Assembly: GCA_027488855.1 (NCBI GenBank)
Contig: JAIYAV010000364.1
Coordinates: 1 to 37,801 of the forward strand
From: Saprospiraceae bacterium
Lineage (GTDB): Bacteria > Bacteroidota > Bacteroidia > Chitinophagales > Saprospiraceae
Reading direction: 5' to 3'
DNA: 37,801 nucleotides
A program made the position numbers and the translations under genes. Below the pieces are notes generated by a model. It ran no database searches and was not told where the DNA came from. It saw nothing but the letters and a program-made list of their open reading frames with translations. Within the stretch, counting starts at the first letter, position 1. Each line of letters starts with the position of its first letter. Positions 30,683-37,801 of the stretch are shown piece after piece.

Positions 30683-31588
30683 ATGACCCTTGCCATCATC
30701 GATCTGGGCACCAACATCTTTCACTTGCGGATTGTCCGCGTGCTGCCGGACGCTTCGTTTGAAGATATTTTTCGCCAAAGCCGGTTTATCAAACTGGCTT
30801 CAGAGGGGATTGAAACCATTGGTGTAGAACCCTTCCAACGGGGCATCGATTGTTTGACGGATTATGCCCAAATCTTGGCTCAGCATCAGGTAGACCAAAT
30901 CAAAGCCATCGGCACTGCCGCTCTGCGCACAGCCAGCAATGGTGCTGCCTTTATTCAGACGGTTAAAGAAAAAACTGGCCTGGACATCACCCTGATTGAT
31001 GGCGATCAGGAGGCGCATTACATCCACAAGGGAGTGGAACAAGCCGTTCAATTTGGTGCGGATAAAAAACTCATCATGGACATCGGGGGTGGCAGTGTGG
31101 AGTTCATCATTGCCGATTTGGACACCGTGTATTGGGCACAAAGTTTTCCCGTAGGGATGGCCATTTTGCACGGCCAGTTTCACCATAGTGACCCCATTGG
31201 TGCAACGGAAATCGACGCTATACACACTTTTCTCCAACAACAATTGTCGCCGCTTAGTCGTGCTTTAACGCAACATACCATCAGCGATTTGGTGGGCACC
31301 AAAGGTACGTTTGACATCTTGGTAGCTCAGTTTAGCAAAGAAAAACTGGGGCCACATTGTGCAGTTTTGCCCATAGCTGAACTAAGCTCGCTGCCTGCTT
31401 TTTTTGAGCAAGTCATTCAGGCTACCAGAGCCGAACGTTTGGCCATGCCCGAAATCCCCGATGACCGGATTGACATGATCGTGGTCGGGATGCTGCTGAT
31501 TCGCTTTGTGTTGAAAATGACCGGGGTGGCTCGGCTACTGGTCTCTGATTACGATGTCAAAGAAGGCGTATTGGCTGAAATGATTTAA
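30683..31588 (+). CDS. Ppx/GppA phosphatase family protein
   Basis: This 301-residue protein has the ASKHA fold of exopolyphosphatase / guanosine pentaphosphatase. It shows IIDLGTNIFHLRIV (phosphate-1 loop), IGTAALRTASNGAAF, LIDGDQEAHYIHKGV with the catalytic-type Glu, and MDIGGGSVEFIIAD (phosphate-2 loop). It is the short form of the family, without the C-terminal HD-like half of E. coli Ppx. It could hydrolyse polyphosphate or pppGpp (family knowledge; not distinguishable here). It converges with the FtsX permease gene with only 3 bp between the stops. Confidence 0.92.
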   Translation: MTLAIIDLGTNIFHLRIVRVLPDASFEDIFRQSRFIKLASEGIETIGVEPFQRGIDCLTDYAQILAQHQVDQIKAIGTAALRTASNGAAFIQTVKEKTGLDITLIDGDQEAHYIHKGVEQAVQFGADKKLIMDIGGGSVEFIIADLDTVYWAQSFPVGMAILHGQFHHSDPIGATEIDAIHTFLQQQLSPLSRALTQHTISDLVGTKGTFDILVAQFSKEKLGPHCAVLPIAELSSLPAFFEQVIQATRAERLAMPEIPDDRIDMIVVGMLLIRFVLKMTGVARLLVSDYDVKEGVLAEMI

Positions 31589-31591
31589 AGT

Positions 31592-33964
31592 TTATTCAGA
31601 ACGCAGCGACTTTACCGGATCGGCCAAGGCTGCACGAATGCTTTGAAACGCAACCGTAATGAAGGCAATGCCCAAAGTAAGCAAAGCCACCACCACAAAT
31701 ACCCACCAGGAAATCTGAATGCGGTACGTGTAATCATCCAACCAACTGTCCATCAAGTACCAGGCAAGAGGTGAAGCGACCAAAATAGAAATGGCCACCA
31801 GCAGTAAAAACTCCCGCGACATGAGCAGCACAATGTTGCCCAGGCTGGCACCCAATACCTTGCGCACCCCAATTTCTTTGACCCTTTGCTCAGCACTGAA
31901 GGCCGCCAGTCCAAACAAACCCAAGCAAGCCACAAAAATGGCCAGAAAAGAAAAAACCCGCGCCAGTTTGCCAATCAGCTGCTCACTTTTGTAGAGCTCG
32001 TTAAAATCTTTGTCCACAAAGTCGTATTCAAAGGGATACGCCGGATTGTGCTTTTTGAACACCTGTTCGATGGCACTGATGGTTTCTGAGACTGGTTGTG
32101 TTCCATCCAGCCGCAAAGAAGCCAAACTGCGCCAGCTTGGATCAAAGGAGAAAAAGAAGGGTTCGATTTGGGAATGAATGGAATTGAAGTGAAAATCTTT
32201 GGCGACGCCGATGATTCTCACTTTGTTGTCCCACAAATCGATGGTTTGACCAATCGGGTCTTTTAACCCCATTCGTTTGATGGCCAGTTCGTTAAAAATG
32301 ATGCTTAGCGTGTCGTTGAGGTTGCCTTTTTGAAAGTCGCGCCCTTCCACCAATTCGATGCGGTAGGTTTTTAAAAAACCGGGATCAACGGATGTGTTGG
32401 AAAACAGGATTTGATCTTTGGGCTTTTTTCCCGGCCAGTTAAGGTTGTAGGTGGAGTTGCCAATTTGGGTGATGCTATTGCCCGAAGCAGCCACTGACGC
32501 TACCCCACGGATTGCACTCAGTTCCGTATTGACGGGGTCAAAACGTTCACCGATGTCGCCGCGCAACCATACCCGCAACACATTCTCCCGATTGTAACCC
32601 ATGGAGCGATTTTGGATGTGCTGGATTTGTTGGTACACTAAAATAGAACCAATCACCAGTATAGCGCACAAGGAAAATTGGATCACCACCAGGCTTTTGC
32701 GCAATAACACCGCAGAACTTCCCGATTTAAAAACGCCTTTCAGGGTTTGAATGACGTGAAAGCCCGACATGTAAATGGCAGGGTAACTTCCTGCAAAAAG
32801 GCCAGTCAGCAAAGCAGTACCCAGTAAGACGCCCGCCATTTGAGGTGACCAGAAAGGGAAACGGAGTTCTTTTTCTGTTAATGCGTTGAAGCCAGTCAAT
32901 AAAACCAAAACCAGCACAATCGCAATCAGTAGTGCCAGGGAGGACATCAAAATGGATTCCCCTAAAAACTGCGACATGATGCGCCCACGTTCGGCACCCA
33001 CCGCTTTGCGGATGCCAATTTCACGCGAACGACGCCCAGCTCTGGCGGTCGAAAGATTCATAAAATTGACACAGGCGATGAACAAGACAAAAAAGGCCAA
33101 AATGCTGAACCACTGCACATAGTCGATGCGGCCACCCACGTTTTTGCCTTCTTCCCACAACCCATACAAACGCTCCTTGGCGAGCGGAAAACCAAAAAGG
33201 ATGGGGCGATTGCCTGTGCCATCGGGATCCTGGTGCTTTTTGAGTACATCCTGGATTTTTTTGTTGAGGGTGACGATGGAAGCCCCTTCCGCCAGTTCGA
33301 TGTACATGGGGGTATTGTTGTTGCCCCAGTTGGTTTCATCCAACCAGGGGGAAGCTTTCATAAAGGTGTGGTAGGGGATCAGGAATTCAAACTTCAAGGT
33401 GGAATTTGGAGGCATTTTTTCCAACACGCCCGTCACTTGGAAAGCATCGCGGTTGTTGTATTTGAGCCATTGGCCTACGGCTTCATTGTCGCCAAAAAAC
33501 TTTTTGGCGACATCTTGCGAAATCACGATAGAGTAGGGGTTGGTCAAAGCCTCCTTCATGTCGCCTTCTGCTAAGGGAAAAGTAAAGACTTCAAAAAAAG
33601 TGGTATCTACGGCCAGGCCCTGTTCATAAAATCGTTTTTCACCTAGGGAAAGCATGGCCTCATCGCCCCAGTTGGTGCGGATGACGCGTTTTATTTCAGG
33701 GAAATTTTCCTTTAAATTCATAGCCAGGACTGGTGGCATCGAATAAAAAGTAAACATTTGCCCATCATAACGCTGGTGTTGGTGCAGGCGAAAAATGCGG
33801 TCAATCTTGGTATGAAAACGATCATAGGTCAGTTCGTCGACCACCCAGAGCATGATCAACACGGCTACCGCCATCCCGACGGAAAGCCCGAGGATATTGA
33901 GTAAACTATAGGTTTTGTTGCGCCAAAGGTTCCGCCAGGCCACGGTCCAATAATTTTTGAGCAT
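31592..33964 (-). CDS. Second ABC transporter permease, MacB/FtsX family (orphan)
   Basis: This 790-residue permease shares the plan of the 3204 gene: start MLKNYWTVAWRNLWRNKTYSLLNILGLSVGMAV, a large periplasmic core domain, the first FtsX block with SREIGIRKAVGAERG, a second periplasmic domain, and a C-terminal FtsX block with VKEIGVRKVLGASLG. I chose the ATG at 33964 because it aligns with the first permease; in-frame codons further upstream (ATG at 34006) add a non-conserved stretch. It has no ATPase gene beside it, so it would have to share one made elsewhere, a common situation in Bacteroidota. Its GC content is even along its length, unlike the first permease. Confidence 0.92.
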   Translation of the reverse strand: MLKNYWTVAWRNLWRNKTYSLLNILGLSVGMAVAVLIMLWVVDELTYDRFHTKIDRIFRLHQHQRYDGQMFTFYSMPPVLAMNLKENFPEIKRVIRTNWGDEAMLSLGEKRFYEQGLAVDTTFFEVFTFPLAEGDMKEALTNPYSIVISQDVAKKFFGDNEAVGQWLKYNNRDAFQVTGVLEKMPPNSTLKFEFLIPYHTFMKASPWLDETNWGNNNTPMYIELAEGASIVTLNKKIQDVLKKHQDPDGTGNRPILFGFPLAKERLYGLWEEGKNVGGRIDYVQWFSILAFFVLFIACVNFMNLSTARAGRRSREIGIRKAVGAERGRIMSQFLGESILMSSLALLIAIVLVLVLLTGFNALTEKELRFPFWSPQMAGVLLGTALLTGLFAGSYPAIYMSGFHVIQTLKGVFKSGSSAVLLRKSLVVIQFSLCAILVIGSILVYQQIQHIQNRSMGYNRENVLRVWLRGDIGERFDPVNTELSAIRGVASVAASGNSITQIGNSTYNLNWPGKKPKDQILFSNTSVDPGFLKTYRIELVEGRDFQKGNLNDTLSIIFNELAIKRMGLKDPIGQTIDLWDNKVRIIGVAKDFHFNSIHSQIEPFFFSFDPSWRSLASLRLDGTQPVSETISAIEQVFKKHNPAYPFEYDFVDKDFNELYKSEQLIGKLARVFSFLAIFVACLGLFGLAAFSAEQRVKEIGVRKVLGASLGNIVLLMSREFLLLVAISILVASPLAWYLMDSWLDDYTYRIQISWWVFVVVALLTLGIAFITVAFQSIRAALADPVKSLRSE

Positions 33965-34215
33965 TTCAAATCGGATTTTGTGCGAAGCAAAAAAGATTTT
34001 ATCCATAACAAGGACAAAACCCAATTGCAAAGGCGGCTTCTGAAGGTTCCTTAAAGTAGTTAAATTGATTTTTTAATCTGCTTGATTATCGTCGATGAAA
34101 CTGCATGCCAGTTTTTTAATTCATTGATTTTTAAACTATTTGAAATTAATTTTGAATTCAAGTGCCCTGATTTGTACAATCTCTGTGCGCCGATGGACCA
34201 TGTGAATTGTAAACT

Positions 34216-34233
34216 TTAGCGAAAATTTGCTAA
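34216..34233. promoter_or_regulatory. Candidate operator dyad 1 upstream of fadH
   Basis: TTAGCGAAAATTTGCTAA is an inverted repeat with TTAGC/GCTAA arms. Its left edge lies 32 bp (about three helical turns) before the equivalent edge of the next dyad. Confidence 0.55.
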
Positions 34234-34246
34234 AAATTTCTGCTTC

Positions 34247-34266
34247 ATTAGCGTAAATTCGCTAAT
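34247..34266. promoter_or_regulatory. Candidate operator dyad 2 upstream of fadH
   Basis: ATTAGCG-TAAATT-CGCTAAT is a dyad with 7 bp arms, ending 26 bp before the fadH start codon. With dyad 1 it suggests binding of a dimeric regulator close to the promoter. The remaining part of the 328 bp gap (33965-34215) is AT-rich and shows nothing else definite. Confidence 0.6.
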
Positions 34267-34280
34267 CAGATTTCGCCTAA

Positions 34281-36320
<2,040 letters not shown>

Positions 36321-36323
36321 GGA

Positions 36324-36355
36324 TTTGCAAAACTCGTTTTGATTGCCTACTTTTG
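36324..36355 (+). promoter_or_regulatory. Promoter for the LuxR-type regulator
   Basis: TTTG (36324-36327), a 20 bp spacer and TACTTTTG (36348-36355) match the phylum consensus exactly. Transcription would start near 36362, about 120 nt before the ATG at 36484. Confidence 0.65.
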
Positions 36356-36483
36356 TCCCAGTTTGTTTATAATTGTTGTTGATCCTCTCCCTTCAGGTTG
36401 TTGAAACTGATTTTACCCTAAAGTCTTTGCACAATTTATTTTGATTTTGCCCTATGTGGCTTTTTGTTTTAATTATAATTCCC

Positions 36484-37113
36484 ATGAAAGTAAAAACCAT
36501 TATTTCCGACAATCAACCTGTGTTGATTGAAGGACTGAAGCAAGTGCTGTGTTCGGACGAACGCTTCGAATTTCAAGTGAGTGCTTGCAACCTTGATGTC
36601 AATTGGTCAGATGCCATTCATCATCACCAACCCGACTTAATCATCATGGAGCTCAAAACGCCTGATGCTGATGGCATTCAAATCATTCGACACCTCCGCA
36701 AATTGAATCCAGGTGCCCGTATTTGTATCTTTACCCGGTTCGAGCAAAGTTCGCTTGCCCCACAAGTAAGTAAAGCTGGCGCGCATGGCCTCTTGTTGAA
36801 GACAGCGGCACTTGAAGAGCTTAAAGAAGGCGTTTCTCAAATCTTGACGGATAAAGTCTATTTTCCATTCATTTTTGAAAAAGCCCGCGCCCACTCGGAT
36901 GAAACATCCAATACCGGTGAGCCATTGCTCACCAAAAGGGAGGTGCAAATCCTGCAATTGATCTCTAAAGCCATGAGTAACAAGCAAATCGCTAGCCAGT
37001 TGTTCATCAGTTATCAAACGGTTAGTGTGCATCGCAAAAACATCATGCGCAAACTTGGAGTGAGCAATACCGCAGGACTGGTACGAGCCGCTTATGACCA
37101 TTGTTTGGTGTAA
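36484..37113 (+). CDS. LuxR-family response regulator with altered receiver
   Basis: This 209-residue protein has a NarL/FixJ layout: a receiver domain (1 to about 125) and a C-terminal LuxR helix-turn-helix (LLTKREVQILQLISKAMSNK, SYQTVSVHRKNIMRKLGV). The receiver is atypical. Where the phospho-accepting Asp should be, it has Glu56 (DLIIMELKTPDADG). The usual acidic pair is Asp9-Asn10. Lys106 in LLLKTA is kept. Loss of the Asp means it probably cannot be phosphorylated in the normal way; Glu may mimic the phosphorylated state. I chose the ATG at 36484 (MKVKTIISDN) because in-frame codons from 36454 only add a hydrophobic stretch. No histidine kinase is adjacent. Confidence 0.88.
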   Translation: MKVKTIISDNQPVLIEGLKQVLCSDERFEFQVSACNLDVNWSDAIHHHQPDLIIMELKTPDADGIQIIRHLRKLNPGARICIFTRFEQSSLAPQVSKAGAHGLLLKTAALEELKEGVSQILTDKVYFPFIFEKARAHSDETSNTGEPLLTKREVQILQLISKAMSNKQIASQLFISYQTVSVHRKNIMRKLGVSNTAGLVRAAYDHCLV

Positions 37114-37123
37114 TTGATGCATT

Positions 37124-37144
37124 TATTTGATTTTCAATCAAATA
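37124..37144 (+). terminator. AT-rich hairpin after the LuxR-type regulator
   Basis: ATTTGATT and AATCAAAT form a perfect stem with a TTC loop, 11 nt after the stop codon, followed by TGTTTT. The weak stem makes it only a possible terminator. Confidence 0.45.
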
Positions 37145-37187
37145 TGTTTTAGATTTACAGCTTAATAAAATTACCAGTTTTGGGGTA

Positions 37188-37217
37188 TTTGTAGAAAAGG
37201 ATTGAGCTGTAATTTTG
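37188..37217 (+). promoter_or_regulatory. Candidate promoter in the 494 bp gap before the right-edge gene
   Basis: TTTG (37188-37191), an 18 bp spacer and TAATTTTG (37210-37217) match the consensus. A TTACAGCT/AGCTGTAA dyad (37155-37162 and 37205-37212) overlaps it. Transcription would start near 37224, giving the right-edge gene a leader of almost 390 nt, or serving a separate small transcript. The gap from 37314 to 37607 is AT-rich, and I see nothing else definite in it. Confidence 0.4.
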
Positions 37218-37607
37218 CAATGTTTAAAAGCTAATGCTAAATGCTTAGCTCAAAATTTGTCCCATGAACAAAAAATGTACTAAAAGCTATTGTTGTATGG
37301 CTTCAAAAGCCATTTATTTTCAATCTACTCCACAAGTTTTTGCATTTCACAACATACTACCGGATTTTCACTACCAATCTCGTAACTGAGGTTAGGTATT
37401 TTTATATTCTGCCTTTTCGTAATATCAGACTCTTTTAAAAAATATTTTATTAATTTAGTTTTGATATTTGGATCGGCTGCTTAATTTCGCATGAAATTGT
37501 GTGCTTACGACGACCGAGGATTTGAACAATTTTGTGCTTTTCGACCTAAGGCTAATTCTAATTCACATTATTTTTTAACCCAACTTTATTTCTCAAATTG
37601 TAATCTT

Positions 37608-37801
37608 ATGGGAAAAATGACCTTTACTAGCTGGATGACCAAAACTGCAAGCGCATGCTTGATGGTTTTGGCTACACTGGTTTTTGGTTCCAACCTGTCT
37701 GCACAGTCAACCAATTGCGGTTGTTACAATGTGACAGTTACTTTGGATGCCAAATGCCAATTCAAACTTGGACGTGAACTCGTATCCGACGGCGCTTGTG
37801 C
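37608..37801 (+). CDS. Secreted protein, N-terminus only (cut by the right edge)
   Basis: An ATG at 37608 opens a frame that runs off the window after 64 codons. It begins MGKMTFTSWMTKTASACLM and continues VLATLVFGSNLSAQS, a signal peptide with a plausible cleavage site after SAQ. The mature start is STNCGCYNVTVTLDAKCQFKL and includes a spaced Cys pattern. Modules with VTLDxxCQ and a following Cys are common at the start of long adhesin-like proteins of Saprospiraceae, so this may be the head of a large surface or type IX-secreted protein (inference). The C-terminal sorting signal would lie outside the window. Confidence 0.7.
   Translation, partial: MGKMTFTSWMTKTASACLMVLATLVFGSNLSAQSTNCGCYNVTVTLDAKCQFKLGRELVSDGAC

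Noticed and set aside
31592-34030. Permease start at 34030 or 34006
   Set aside because: The added residues are not conserved, and the ATG at 33964 aligns with the start of the other FtsX permease in the window.
37264-37389. 41-codon frame as a definite gene
   Set aside because: It has no recognisable domain or signal peptide and contains a hairpin; kept only as a finding and not as a coding feature.

Overview
This 37.8 kb window looks like chromosomal DNA of a Bacteroidota species, probably from the Saprospiria / Haliscomenobacter side of the phylum. Three things support this. Many genes have a -7 element of the form TAnnTTTG with TTTG 18-20 bp upstream. Ribosome binding sites are weak or absent. 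The gene families are typical of the phylum: stand-alone FtsX/MacB permeases, a SPOR-domain protein, a PVC-type dehydrogenase next to a sugar isomerase/epimerase, and a right-edge secreted protein with Cys-containing modules. The species assignment is inference. No tRNA, rRNA, transposase, integrase or CRISPR array was seen.

Layout. 1-2854 (-): a Tat-type sugar isomerase/epimerase followed by a PVC-type dehydrogenase cut by the left edge. 3204-7763 (+): an export operon (MacB/FtsX permease, ABC ATPase, TolC) behind a perfect dyad and a sigma-54-like promoter. 8140-10797 (+): glycogen genes (a CBM48 protein with a basic tail, and GlgB). 10891-13372 (+): membrane protein, adenylate-kinase-like enzyme and ADP-ribosylglycohydrolase, tightly packed. 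13414-17139 (-): small exported protein, mevalonate-kinase-like GHMP kinase, and ribosomal protein S1 with a long acidic N-terminal extension. 17389-17517 (+): a 42-residue membrane protein. 17594-22389 (-): two paralogous long-chain acyl-CoA synthetases flanking a CotH-like secreted protein. 22579-24108 (+): a DUF5691-like protein. 24298-26555 (+): a histidine kinase / OmpR-type regulator pair. 26618-29955 (-): PLP decarboxylase, SPOR protein, MBL-fold hydrolase and a small conserved protein. 30071-31588 (+): outer-membrane barrel and Ppx/GppA phosphatase. 31592-33964 (-): a second FtsX permease. 34293-36320 (+): FadH. 36484-37113 (+): a LuxR-type regulator with an altered receiver. 37608-end (+): start of a secreted protein.

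The metabolic theme is carbon and lipid handling: glycogen branching, fatty-acid activation by two ligases, and 2,4-dienoyl-CoA reduction. Envelope export genes and ordinary housekeeping genes are interleaved with it.

The most unusual signals are non-coding or at gene boundaries. (1) Intergenic inverted repeats are built from 7-8 bp tandem words, with a different word at different junctions. (2) A promoter is duplicated in mirror image between two divergent genes. (3) An MBL hydrolase appears to start at CTG, overlapping the upstream stop as CTGA. (4) Two TTAGCG/CGCTAA dyads sit in tandem in front of fadH. (5) A 20 bp dyad and a sigma-54-like site precede the export operon. (6) The LuxR-type regulator has Glu where the phospho-accepting Asp should be. 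(7) The first FtsX gene is compositionally mosaic.
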